From the NCBI GenBank assembly GCA_015680685.1, contig MNCI01027262.1, positions 540,338-604,337 of the forward strand: a DNA stretch of 64,000 nucleotides, read 5' to 3'. Within the stretch, counting starts at the first letter, position 1. Every line of letters begins with the position of its first letter. The stretch is from Gnetum montanum (lineage: Eukaryota; Streptophyta; Gnetopsida; Gnetales; Gnetaceae). The notes beneath the pieces were generated by a model, which did not search any database, was not told where the DNA came from, and saw only the letters and a list, made by a program, of their open reading frames with translations. Shown here piece after piece: positions 44,780 to 56,538 of the stretch. A program made the position numbers and the translations under genes.

Positions 44780-45075
44780 AAGCACCAGTCCACTATGACT
44801 ATAAACTAGCATAGATAGTCTACTATGACTATAAACTAGCACAAATAGTTTGCTATGATAATAAACTGTCATAGCTTGTCCTTGGAGCATGACGTTAAAC
44901 TAGCATAATACCTCGTTCTTGGGTCATGATGTTAAACTAGCATAACATCTACTATCTGCTATGACATTAAACTAGCATCCAATAGTCTGTTAGGACTATA
45001 AACTAGCATATCATGGTCTGCTAGGACCTTCAACTATGTTCACAGTCTACTAAGACTTTAAACTGGCATGTTGTT
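44780..45075. repeat. Cluster of nine TCTACTATGAC..TAAACTAGCAT motifs
   Basis: About nine copies of a ~26-bp motif (GTCTACTATGAC-N-TAAACTAGCAT) follow one another, spaced 28-45 bp. The same motif is found singly or in small groups in elements A and C and inside gag of B. 45076-46195, which follows, holds no gene; it has repeated GAGCACTTT and GCATTT words. Confidence 0.75.
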
Positions 45076-46212
45076 GATCTTTTGGAGCACTTTCCATCAG
45101 TGCATCCTTGGGAGCACTCACAATAGCATTTCCTCCCACCATTCTAGTGATCTTTTGGAGCACTTTCCATTAGTATAGCCTTTACAGAACTCATAAAATC
45201 ATCACCCTGGCACTTTCACTGGCTTCTTGAGCACTTGCAACTGGCATAGCATTTGACACATTTGCAGCATCTTCACATCTAGCATTTGCACTTGCATTTC
45301 ATGTTTTATGGTTTTCTTGTCTTCTCGGAGTTGTGTTTGCAAGACGAAGCCTCAGAGGCAATCATGCAAAAGTGCATCTCATCATGGCACCAAGTCACCA
45401 CATTGCTTGAATGTGCATGATTGGACTAGTTAAGCCACTCAAGAGTGCACATCCCCCTCATCCCTATTACAACCTATGCACATCCACTCCTTTATCTCAA
45501 TATCCTCTCATCCTCCACACACTCATGATTACACATCCCTTGGATGCATACACACTATAAGGCATATGGAATTCTCTTTACATCAACTATAGAACCCATG
45601 GTTGATGTAACACAACTCATCCTATGGGGAGCCTCAGTTGCATGGTCAAAACCTAAGTGGATGTAACACAAATCATCCTTGGGAGCAAACATCTATCCTA
45701 CAGATGCAATATGGATGCATCAAAACAAAGCCCATCTTCTTAATGGCCAACTTGTAGCTAACATTCAGTAGTAAGCCAAACCTAAAGAAGGTTCACCTCA
45801 TAGGAAAAAGGAATGGGGAAAAGCACATCTCCAAGAAAATTGACAATGCTACAGCTTTGCAACTAGCCCAGCCTTAGATTGACATTGACACTCTCATAAA
45901 CACTCTAATGAGAGGTTAATGTTTTTAGGGGTGAACCACTTCATGCCATGGTCACTATCAACCATGTTAAATTTTCATCATGATCCACTATTTGCATTTC
46001 ATTTCCACCATTTAAATTTCATCTCCCTAGCATTACCTGTACCCCTTGTCCCTCAACATAACTTTATTCCCATAGCACTCTTGAGTATGGTAAAATGACA
46101 TCTAATTTTATACCACCAAGTGATGATTGATGGTATGTTTGCTATGGTGTTTTGTAATTCTTTGTCAATGTCTCTCGAGCCACTCCTCCAGATGTCAACA
46201 AAGAGGGGACAT

Positions 46213-47416
46213 TGAAATACCAAAAAATTTCAGGTCTCGGCATCTCGACTACAAATTTGGCTAAGTGTCAAAATGGTGGTACTTTGCAAATATTTTTCCA
46301 AGTTTTGAGTGTAGTCAGCTCCAACTTCTAGATTTGCAAAATATTTCGAAGTGTTAGAATGATGACACTTTCTATAGATTCACATGTCATGCAACATAGC
46401 ATAGCACCATGTCTACTGCAATGTAGCACCCTGTTACGCTAAATAGCATAGCACCATGTCTACTGTAGTGTAGCACCCTATCATTCTACATAGCATAGCA
46501 CCATGTCTACTATAGCGTAGCACCTATTATGCTGCATAGCATAGCACGATGTCTACTGCAACGTAGCACCCTATCCAGGATTGCAACCAGTGTCCTGTGT
46601 CCTACACGTAACATGGGACAAGCATGGGCCATCCAACTTACTTCCACGTGGTACCTTATCTGCATTTTGGGCTAACCCTAGCCCTATAAATACCCTTTCA
46701 TCCTCTTTTGAAAAGGAAGAAATTAGAGGAGGGTTGATATTCATTTCTGACTAGTAAGACAGTTGGCACTTCCATTTGGCATTTGGCATCTTAACACTTA
46801 GCTTCATGGGTGAACTAGACCCAGAGCACACCACACTAGTAGAGAAGCATAACTACATCGCATGGTACAATGCATCCCCATTGTAGCCCTATACAACATC
46901 ACATGGTACACCATGGCTATCAACTCGATAGGCATAGTCCAACATAGTGAGCACCAGACTTCACAGCTTGACAACATCGAGGCTTTAACTACGCTCACAC
47001 TACACCTATTGTACACTGTGTATACCTTTGTGAATCAGCAACACTCCCTCTTTTAGGGTGGTGCACTTCTGTTCTCAAATTCTGTTACATTTCTCAAGCA
47101 TTTCTCTTTGGCATTTAGCGTAACACTTGTATTTTCTCACTTTTCATACATATTTGCATGTTCATGTTACAATTCTTAGGCCGGGACACCCTGCTACACT
47201 CTAGCTTTCCCGGACCTAATGCCCATGCATAACATAGTATAAACTATTCTCACATATGGTCATTTTAACACCATGTAAGTCCCTGTTTGATCGACAATAT
47301 CATTCAAGGCATCCCATTTCTATTTTCTCTAGCACAACCCTCGCATGGATTCGAGGTTAGGCTGTATGCTTGGCAACCTCTTAGTGTTCCAGCCACTAAC
47401 ATTTTTAGATGTCACA
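46213..47416 (+). repeat. 3' LTR of element B
   Basis: 1204 bp, preceded by the polypurine tract AACAAAGAGGGGACA. It matches 38909-40095 along its length with many substitutions and small indels. TATAAATA is intact at 46685-46692. It ends GATGTCACA, then AGGGG. Confidence 0.9.
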
Positions 47417-47421
47417 AGGGG

Positions 47422-49620
47422 CCATTAAAACGCCATAAAAATTTTCATGTTATAACCAATATTCATCATGTAGCTTTCACCATAAGAAACTTGAGGTAAA
47501 ACTTCATTGTAAATGTGAAGATTGTAATCCATAGTGGGAAATTTCACATGCTTTATACTTTTGGGATTAAAAATTTCCTTATAAGTGGTCCAAGCCTTAT
47601 GCCCCAAGTGAAAAACGTTATCTAGTATCTATATTTTGGCTTGGGGGATCAAAATTTCATTTGGAATGCCAAGAAAGGAAATCTAATGGGTTTTATGGGG
47701 GGTATATACTTTTCTACACTAGAAACACATGTAGGGGGGTAAATCTCCCCTACCCCTAGCATGAAAGGATGGGGGTTTTGGAAACTTTCCTTGTTCAACA
47801 TGGAGACCACATGCATAGCCTAGAAACCTTCCCCTCTCAGCATGGAATTTTTCCCCTATTCTGAAGTATTCACCCATAGAATGGAAGCCACAATAGACAA
47901 ATTTCAACACTTTACGCACTTCAACATTGACATAAGTGAAACCAAAGTGAAAATGACATATTAGAATTAAATTGTTTTTATAAGGCTAGAAATTGTGTAG
48001 GCATAAAAATTAAATAGAATTGGATGAATAAAATGGGGTTTCAAGCTTAGAAAAAATTTAAAACACCAATTGAAGCCATAACAGTATTCAACCAGCAACA
48101 TCGTAACAACACCAAATGATAGAAAATGGCCATAGTAAATGAATAATAAAAAAATATCAAAAAATAGTAGCTTAGTTGAAACCACTTTCAAACCCTTCCT
48201 AACATTCTAATACATTACCAAAACCATGGGCCATTGGCTGGAAAAATTTTCTAAATTGCCAATGTTGCCCATCTTCACAAGGATAAACTCTACCAACTAA
48301 AAAATAGCACTTTGATACCATTTCAGTAAAAACTTCATTAAAAACCAATGACATAACCAAATTAACTGATTCCATAACCATTGGAATCCTTAAACTATAA
48401 TATAAAAGCCCATAACTAGAAAACATGAAAATTATTAGCCACTTTTGCAGAAAACATATCCAAAGTGACATGAACCTGGTCATAACAGCAAAACCCCATT
48501 TCACACGAGTTTAGGAAAAAATTCACCAAAAATTAACTAAAAATCAAAATTCAATGATTCCATAGCCATTTTAATCCCTAAAAAATACTACAAACTTGAA
48601 ACTAGAAAACAAAATAATTTTTAACTATTCTAAAGTGAAACAACATGAAAGTACCATGTAAAAAACAATAGAAACTAAAATCCCACTCTACACTACCTTA
48701 CAAAAAAATTCATAACGAATTAACTGTAAGTAAGAATTAGGTAGTTCAAAAATCAACTCCACAATTAAAAATAGTACTACAACTATATTCCTTAAGAAAT
48801 AGAAAATATAAACCATTTGTGAAGGAAAAAATCCAAAAATGGTCTTGCCTTTTTAATCCAAAACCCTCAAAATGCCTAGAAATAGCAGAAATAATTTTTC
48901 CATTCAATACACACCAATCCCAAAACCCAACCAACATTGAAAACCAATAGAAATGTCCTAGATATAATGTAGGATTATTTACACAATTCAAAAATAACCA
49001 ACACACAAATCAGCATGACCAAAAATACCTAGGATTCTAGTGAAATTTTGCAAGAAAAGGCTAGAATGTAAGTACTTGGGTGTCATGGTGGAAAAGCTCT
49101 AAATCACAATAGGCCATGGTAGAGTAGAGAGGCCTTTGGGGGTAGCATCATTTTCCTCCTCTAAGACAAGGTTCTTTGTGATATCAGCTCTCCTCTTTGA
49201 CATGGTGGCAGTAATAAATGTAGAAATAGCAAAATCCTTGAGTTGTAAAGCCTTTCAAAGTAACTATGTTGGCCTCTTAGGTAGGAAAAGTTCAACTATG
49301 ATAGGGATGAAAGTTGTAGGTGTTGAACTAAGTGCAAAGCTCTACTCTAGAGTGTTGGAGCTTGAGAATGATGAGCAAAGAATCATTTGTGTAAAGTTTT
49401 TTTTTTTAAAAAAAACCCATTCGAAACTTAGGAACCCCCTTGGAAAACTTTAGTTTCCAAAAAAAACTCTTCCAAGTCTCACCAAACTCAATGATCATAA
49501 TTGGTAAGTGTGACTATGTTGGGAGAGTGGGAGATTTATTCATTCAAAAATTCAATTTAAAGGTGGGTCCCACTAGATGCCTAGGAAGAAAGCCAATGGA
49601 AATCCTAATACACTTGGATT
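47422..49620 (+). other. Continuation of element A into its 3' LTR; no gene
   Basis: The first ~250 bp resemble 56323-56480, the start of another Tat-like LTR (shared TTCACC, AAGGTAAAACTTCATTGTAAATGTGA and ATTAAAAATTTCC-like words). The rest is A-rich with only chance ORFs, including a 101-aa frame on the minus strand (48504-48199) that I do not accept as a gene. A T13-A8 run at 49397-49420 resembles one at 35411-35427. The LTR end is not defined. Confidence 0.5.
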
Positions 49621-49629
49621 TTTAGTTTC

Positions 49630-51830
49630 CTAGGTTGACTACGTTGGGTTTCAAGCACCTAGAAGCCTTGAAACAAATTTCAAAATCCAATGACTACCTA
49701 AAAAAAGCTCCAAACTACCCATTCATGCCATGAAACCTTATGCTAGAAATGGGAAACTAGGCATTGACATTGATAGAAATTGGGCAATGAGGTAGGTAGG
49801 AACCCATTCCAAACCATGTCAATTATGGTAACTATGCTAACCAGTAGCCTAGCTACGCTAGCTAGTGTAGTTACCAGTAGGAGGATGTGGCCAAACATCA
49901 ACCAAGAACTCAATTAACTCTGGAATGAAAACTCCATACACCAAACCCTAGTCATGATCTTTGGCAACTCTATAATTACATAAAATATGTTAAAATCCAT
50001 CAAAATTTAATTTTCTTACAAGACTATGTTGAGGAAAGCCCTCAACTATGTTGGCTAAAATAGTAACTAGTAGTTAAGCTAGAAATAAACATTAAAACCA
50101 GAAATAGCCTTTGAATTGACAAATTTTAGCACCAAATTCACTCTAGAACCTTCGATGACCTAGAAAGAGAAACCAAGTGACCCAAGACTAGTCAAATCCC
50201 ATTTCAAACTATAGACTACATTAGAAGTGACCTTGCCTATGTTGGCCAACATAGTTCCAACATAGTTTAGTTAGGGTGGATTGAAAAACAATAAATAGAA
50301 AAACTCTAAATTATCATATTTTGACCTCCAAACTCCTCTGGGATCTCTGGTGACCTTCCATCAAAAAAATATGAAATAAAAATAATTAAAATTCCATTTT
50401 TATTATGTAACTACACTGGGGATGCTTGTGACTACACTAGCCAACATAGTCATAGCATAGTCACACTCCAAAAACATAAACATTGAATTCAAACCTATCA
50501 AATTGACTCCCAGAAACATCAAACCAATCCCAAAACCATCTTGGAGATCCTAGAGAACTCTAAACCCTACCATCTCAATCAAAAGTGGTTAAAACTCATT
50601 ATATATCTTACATCCACACTATGACTACATTGTCTAGTGTAGTCCAATGGTGTTTGACCATTGTGATATCAAATTGACCATCAAAACTAACAATTTCAAG
50701 CAGAAAACCCTAGTTTCCAACACCAGTGACCTTGGAACTTAGAAACCTAATTGATCGATCATAGAATTACATCTAAATTCAAATTTGATGTTGTAACTAT
50801 GCTAAAATAAGCCTAGATTATGTTGGCCAATGTAGTCCTAGTGAAGTCATGATATAATGATATAAGATTGGTTGGACTAGTGATTTGATACTTAAAATAG
50901 CCTAAAACCTAACTTGGAAACTTAGAACCTTATCTAGCCTTACCAAATTCCAAATTTACTTCATTTTGAAATTGAAAACACAATATTTATCCCAACTATG
51001 CTGAGGCCAAGCTCAACTATGTTGGCTAACGTAGTCACAGTAGGAAATGATCATTTCAAAGCCTCAATAACCTCTAGAATCAGCCAACTTGGGTCATAAT
51101 CCTTTTCGAAAGCAATAGTAACCCTTGGAACCTAAGAATCATGTCCATGAATCATAAAAACCCATCAAGATATTTCATGTTACTACACTGAGGTAAGCTA
51201 GTGACTATGCTGGCCAGTGTAGTCCATTTTCCAAGGTGTTTTGACTATCACAATAACACTCAGAATAGCCAAAAACTTAATGCCAGAAGCCTAGAACCCT
51301 AAAATCCTAAATCTAGCTACATTTTGACTTGTTTCAAACATGAAAAACCTAGACTTTGTCCTTCCTACACTAAGCCAAGCCTCAACTATGCTAGCTAGCT
51401 TAGTTATGAGGTGTTGATATAAGATTTCACTCATAGTATCTTTCGTTAACCTTTGAATTAACCAATGCAAATCTTCCAAAGCCTCTAGGAAGCTAATAGA
51501 TTGCTAGTAGCAACTCTAAATCCTCCTAAACCTATTTTTCTGATACAACTATGCTGAGCGATGGCTTGGGCTACACTGGCCAATGTAGTCACCAATGTTG
51601 ACACCATTTATAGCTTCTAGAGGGTAAAACAAAGTTCAAATTCATCAATCTTCAGTATTAATCTATAGCACTAACCATACAAAGCATCAAGAATCCAAAA
51701 CTCACCATGTTGAACATAGAAAATCACCTACTAATGCCAACCACACTGGGGCCTAGTATCACTACACTAGCTAATGTAGTCACCAGTAGAGCCCAAGGCA
51801 GTCACATCTAAATGTGTCAATTCTACTTGT
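49630..51830. repeat. Tandem array, period ~191 bp, with a 20-bp palindromic core
   Basis: Eleven cores of the form ACTAYGYTRGCCAACRTAGT start near 49853, 50045, 50237, 50430, 50623, 50816, 51015, 51203, 51383, 51570 and 51760. Ten spacings fall between 180 and 199 bp. The copy at 50237-50254, CTATGTTGGCCAACATAG, is a perfect palindrome. About 25-30 bp before most cores is a second word, AACTAYRCTGAGG. The spacers carry CCTAGAAC, CAAAACCC and AATTCAAA words. No frame is conserved. It precedes the spacer and pol of Tat-like element C. Confidence 0.85.
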
Positions 51831-52544
51831 AAATAGCCCTAAAGTGACCCCGCCAAGTGCATAAACTTGCCTGATAGCCCTATAGACGTCTACTATGGTC
51901 TACTAAGGCCTAAAACTAGCAAAAAACTAACCTTGTTTGACCAATGTTGACCTTCTTTTACCACATGTATTCCACTATGGCTTGTTTTACCTTTTTTCAT
52001 GGTTTTTCAATTTATTTTAACCTTTTTATGCATTGTTAACCTTTATTACCATTATTTAATCTCATTCAACTTTACTTAGCTCTAGTTCCACCATATCTAC
52101 CTTATTCTCTCCATTTTGGCCTCTGTTAATCTTTTCTTTAGCTTTTCATTAATGTTAGATGATTTGGTTTGACCATCCTTGATCATTATTTGACACCACG
52201 TAACCATGACCTACTAAGGTGTTAAACTAGCAACATGGTCCACTAAGGCCTAAAAATGGCAAAAAAGTAAGCATAGTTTATCATTTTTAACCTTATGTTT
52301 CCTACTTTCATTGTGCTTCAACTTGTTTTAACCTTATTTAGCCTTTACTTAACCTTATGTGGTGTTTGTTCCATCTTATTTATATTCACCTACCTCTTAT
52401 GTGACCTTGTTTTCACCTTGTTTAAACTTGAAATATCACATGCTTGCATAGTTACTAAGATGTTTTACATCATTTTGGCATTATTTGCTCATTTTTACCT
52501 AGGTTCCACTTAATGTGCTTATGGTTGATATGTAGGATTAGAGT
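51831..52544 (+). other. Spacer upstream of element C pol
   Basis: Non-coding, T-rich, with ACCTTATTT words. It has three copies of the CTAAGGCCTAAAACTAGC motif (51893, 52208, 52235). The same layout (array, motif, T-rich spacer, pol) is present in element A at 36930-37440. Confidence 0.6.
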
Positions 52545-53534
52545 ATGAACATCTGGAAGCAAATCAGTTCACTAATGAACCTAATTTGGCCTCATGGTAA
52601 TGTTGAATCATGTATCAACTTTAATTACCTAGATCTTGAGGTTAAGACTCTTGTCAATCACATAGTCTCAATAGAAAAATCTTTACAATGGCTTAAAAAC
52701 CTAGTCAAAACCCTTGACATAGAGGATGGTGAAATCACCAAAGACTCTTTAGTTGAGGTCTCTATCACAACACATGATGGTAAGGAGAAAACCCTAAAAT
52801 TAAGTTTTTCACTAGAACCTCAACAAGCCCAAGACATCACCAAGGTTCTCCAAGACAACATTAAGGCTTTTTTCTAGTAATATGAAGATAGTTCAAGTAC
52901 TGGCCCATGTTTAGTTCAACATAACATCATACTCAATCCTAGCATTAGACTAGTCAAGCAAAAACTTTGCAAGATTAGGGATGATTTAGCCTTTCTTGTT
53001 CATGATGAAATCACAAAACTATATCAAGCTAGTTTCATTAGAGTTGTCAATTATGCAAAATGGATATCCAACATAGTGGTAGTTCCTAAGAAGAATAAGA
53101 ACATATGTATTTTCATAGATTTCTAAGAACTAAATAATACAACCATCAAGGATGATTTTCTTTTGTCTAATATTGAGAAACTTATCAATACTATGGTTGG
53201 GCATGCCTTATTACCTTTCATGGATTGGTTCTTGAGATACAACCAATTTAGGATAAACCTAGAACATCAACTTAGTATGTCCTTCATGATTCCTTGGGGT
53301 TTCATTTATTATACCATGATGCCCTTTGATCTAAAGAATGCAAGAGCAACCTATCAAAAAGTTATGACATATATCTTTAGTGACTATATGATAGGGCTAC
53401 TCAATGATTATGTAGACAATATAGTCATTAAATTCAAAATGGTCAATAATCATGCACATGACCTTAACCTTGTACTTAAACGATGCCTCAAATATGGGCT
53501 TAGGCTTAACCTTAAAAAGTGTGTTTTGACATGA
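52545..53534 (+). pseudogene. Tat-like reverse transcriptase of element C
   Basis: The first 110 aa (52545-52877) match the region before RT (VEVSITTHDGKEKTLKLSFSLEPQQAQ). RT pieces: VHDEITKLYQASFIRVVNYAKWISNIVVVPKKNKNICIFIDF, then a stop where the R of the CIDYRDLN block should be. Next are LLPFMDWFLRYNQFRI, a MPFDLKNARATYQ block, and LLNDYVDNIVIKF, the active site with Asn instead of the second Asp of YVDD. The frame ends at 53534. These changes make it inactive. Confidence 0.8.
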
Positions 53535-54825
53535 AAATTGGTAAGATGCTTAGCTCTATGGTATCTAAAGTAGTAATATATGTTGATCCTGATAAGGTTA
53601 AGACCATATATAACTTGGAAGCACCAACTAACCTTAAGGAGCTTTAGGGATTACATGGAAAATTACAATTTATTCATAGGTTAATCACTTGGCTTACAGA
53701 CAAGTTACAACCCATGCAACACTTGCTTAAGAAAGGAGTTCACTATGAGTAGATGGATCAATTCCAAGGAGCCTTTAAAAAGCTTAAGCAAGAGTTGGTA
53801 CAACTACCAATGTTCTATCCACTGTAACAGGATAATCCTTTTTACATCTACCTTGCTATCTCTGACATGTATATTGCCTCTCTACTCTATCAGAAATGAG
53901 ATGATGGAGTAGAATTAACTGTATACTACTTAAGCCATGCATTAGTTTCCCATGAGACTCGATACACCAAAGTGGAGAAGTATTGTCTATCCCTAGTCTT
54001 CTCACTAAAGAAGTGCCAACATTACCTCTTTTGAAGCCAAGTCAACATCATTTTCAAAAACAATGTGCTTAGAGCCATTATAGCCAACATTTACAAAAGT
54101 AGTCAAATAACTCATTGGAAAGCCAGAACAACCAAATTTCACCTTCATTACATCTCTTAACCCTCAACAAAAGGCCAGGCTATAGCCATACCACTTACTA
54201 CTTCACCGATAGAAGACCATGCATCCATAGACCCTGAGTTTCCTAACAAACATTTTAACATTATTGGTAATATACTCAAGGGATATGAAGTGATCATGCA
54301 CTTTGATGGAACTTTGACAACCCATGAGGCCATTGTCGCTACCATCATAACATTCCCATCTAGTGAGATCCAACCCTTCAAATTTTCATGTACCAAAAAT
54401 GTAGCAAAGTATGAGACTTTGATTAGAGGGATGATGGTAGCACATGACCTAGAAATCAAACACTTAATCATCAAAGGTGATTCACAACTTGTGGCTAACC
54501 AAGTAATCAAATTTTATGCATGTAAATCCCAAAATTTACAACCTTACTATGACCTAGGTAAGTTGCTAATACAATAATTAACAAACATTGATATCTAACA
54601 TGTACCCCAAACCAAGAACATGCTAGTCGATGCCATTAAAATCTTAGATCTCAGTGTGACACCTAATGTCTTTAGTAAGTTACCCACCTTAACCATAGAC
54701 TATGTTATTCCCATCATGCAAAATATTGAGGATATCTTTGTAGTCTTCATTAGTACCATCCCTCCAAGGGAATGGTATGACAAAATCAAATTTTACCTTA
54801 TGCTTGACGAATCTCCATGATGCCT
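53535..54825 (+). pseudogene. Tat-like RNase H and second (archaeal-type) RNase H of element C
   Basis: The first RNase H is decayed: PFYIYLAISDMYIASLL, VYYLSHALVSHETRYTKVEKYCLSLVFSLKK near 53830-54020, with stops. A second RNase H follows at 54280-54577: EVIMHFDGTLTTHEA (catalytic Asp), CTKNVAKYETLIRGMMVAHDLEI (Glu), LIIKGDSQLVANQV (Asp). Two RNases H in a row is the mark of the Tat/Ogre branch of Ty3/Gypsy. The second domain is better kept than the first. Then come VPQTKNMLVDAI, with the last Asp, and the linker to integrase. Confidence 0.8.
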
Positions 54826-56066
54826 GACTACTTTTCAAAAGGATGTCATACATAAACTATCAAAATAGTATGTCATAGTAGGTGATAACACATTATTTCA
54901 ATGGTCTTACAATCAAAAAAATATGTCATAGTAGGCGATAATACCTTATGTTGATGGTCTTACAATGGCATATTGTTAGCATGCTTTGGCAAGACCGAAG
55001 CCTACACAACCCTTAAGCAAGTTCATTAGGTCATATCTAGAGGACATATAGGACCTAGATCCATGGCTACTAAAATTAGATAGTTAGGCTATTATTGGTC
55101 CCATATGAAAAACAACTATATGTAGAAGGTTAAAACCTATTATAGTTGTCAATGACATAGTAACATGATCCATGTACTACCAACTGAGTTACATACCACT
55201 TAAATCACTTGGTCATTTCAATTGTGGAGGTTGGATATCATTGTGCCTATAATGCCTAAGTCTTCTATATGACATAGTTTCATCATCACTACCACTGAAT
55301 ACTTCACAAAGTGGGTTGAAGCTATTACCCTAAGAATGACAATGTCTCAACAAGTCTATAGCTTTATATTCAATAACATATTAGCCTATTTTAGCATACC
55401 AATGATCATAATCAGTAGTAATGGACCATAGTTTAGTAGCTAAGAAACAAGAAAAAAATTTCATAACCTGCGCATTAAGCATTTATTTTCATCACCATAC
55501 TACCGTCGAGCCAATGGACAAGCTATAACTAGCAACAAGGCCATTGTAAACTTGCATAAAATGATTCTAAACAATAGAAGGTGTAAGTGGCATGAGCAAC
55601 TTGTCCATGCACTTTGGACCTACCAAACAACCTATAGAATTGCAACTGGCGTAACCCCATATAGCCTAGTTTATGGTTTTGAAGCTATTTAGCCTACTAA
55701 ATTGTTGGTTCCATCACTTTGAGTAGCCCTATTGATCATCACCAATAATGAATAGAATAAGGAGCTACGGACCATGGATCTAGACTTGATAAAAATAAAT
55801 AAGTGCAAATGCTTGCTCACATTGAGTGATACCAAGAGATGCAAAAGCAACAACACCACTACAACCTAAACAAGTGAAAGATCAAGAAGATGAACCTAGT
55901 CCTCAAGGTTGTCCATGAGCATGTAGGAAAATTCTTAGCCAATTGGGAAGGGCCTTTCTTAATCATCAAGGCCTATAGTAATGGAGCCTTTTGGATAGCA
56001 TACATGAATGGGAATGAGTTGTCCAATCTAGTTAATCATTCCTATCTAAAGGCTTATTATATCTAA
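54826..56066 (+). pseudogene. Tat-like integrase of element C
   Basis: Parallels element A at 37440-38660: GPRSMATKIR, YYWSHMKNN, then RLDIIVPIMPKS and HSFIITTTEYFTKWVEAI. The second catalytic block reads SSNGPQF, where TDNGPQF is expected, so that Asp is lost. ANGQAITSNKAIVNL and ATGVTPYSLVYGFEAI follow, and the end block before 56066. At least eight stops. Element A and C integrases have different defects, so they died independently. Confidence 0.75.
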
Positions 56067-56289
56067 CACACCTTCTTACTAGGAACCAACATCAAGATCC
56101 ACAACCATAATGACTAGCAACAAGCAAGCTAGGATTTTTCCTCTCTCTCTTTTTTGCATCACAATTGAACTAAAAAACTTTGTAACCTCTATAATTCAAG
56201 ATGCATATCCCTTTTTGGTGTAACTAATTGTAACCTCTGGTGATGAGCTTGTAGTGATGTTTTGTGTTCTTTGTTGATGTCTCTTAGGT

Positions 56290-56504
56290 TAATCCTCCAA
56301 ACATCAACAAAGAGGGGACAATGAAACACCATTTAGAAAATACATATTATATATTGTAACCTTCACCACCTAACTTAAGGAAATATTTCATTGTAAATGT
56401 GAGATTAGAATCTCATGAGCTACAATCTTGCATCTTTTAACTTGTCAGGATTAAAAAATTCCTCATAAGTTACTACTACCTCACTTTCCCAATGCAAAAA
56501 GTAT

Positions 56505-56538
<34 letters not shown>

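Larger units (their letters stand above)
38909..47416 (+). mobile_element. Complete Tat-like LTR element B, gag-protease only, nested in A
   Basis: 8.5 kb with two LTRs, PBS, gag, protease and polypurine tract in the right order, flanked by AGGGG on both sides (38904-38908 and 47417-47421). RT, RNase H and integrase are absent: from the protease (44249) to the polypurine tract (46195) there is only non-coding repeat. The inserted site is the polypurine tract of the related element A, whose LTR continues at about 47425. The LTRs differ at many positions, so the insertion is old. Gag has in-frame stops. Confidence 0.85.

Noticed and set aside
48199-48504. 101-aa ORF on the minus strand ending in GNVLEC
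   Set aside because: No recognisable domain, lies in A-rich LTR-like sequence, and is within the length expected by chance.
49136-49453. 105-aa plus-strand ORF (MGVASFSSSKTRF..) as a host gene exon
   Set aside because: No recognised domain or splice context, and a T13-A8 run falls inside; likely chance.
49630-51830. Regular palindromic repeats as a CRISPR array
   Set aside because: Repeat-to-repeat distance of ~191 bp, degenerate repeats, similar spacers, and a plant-type context. It is a satellite-like array.
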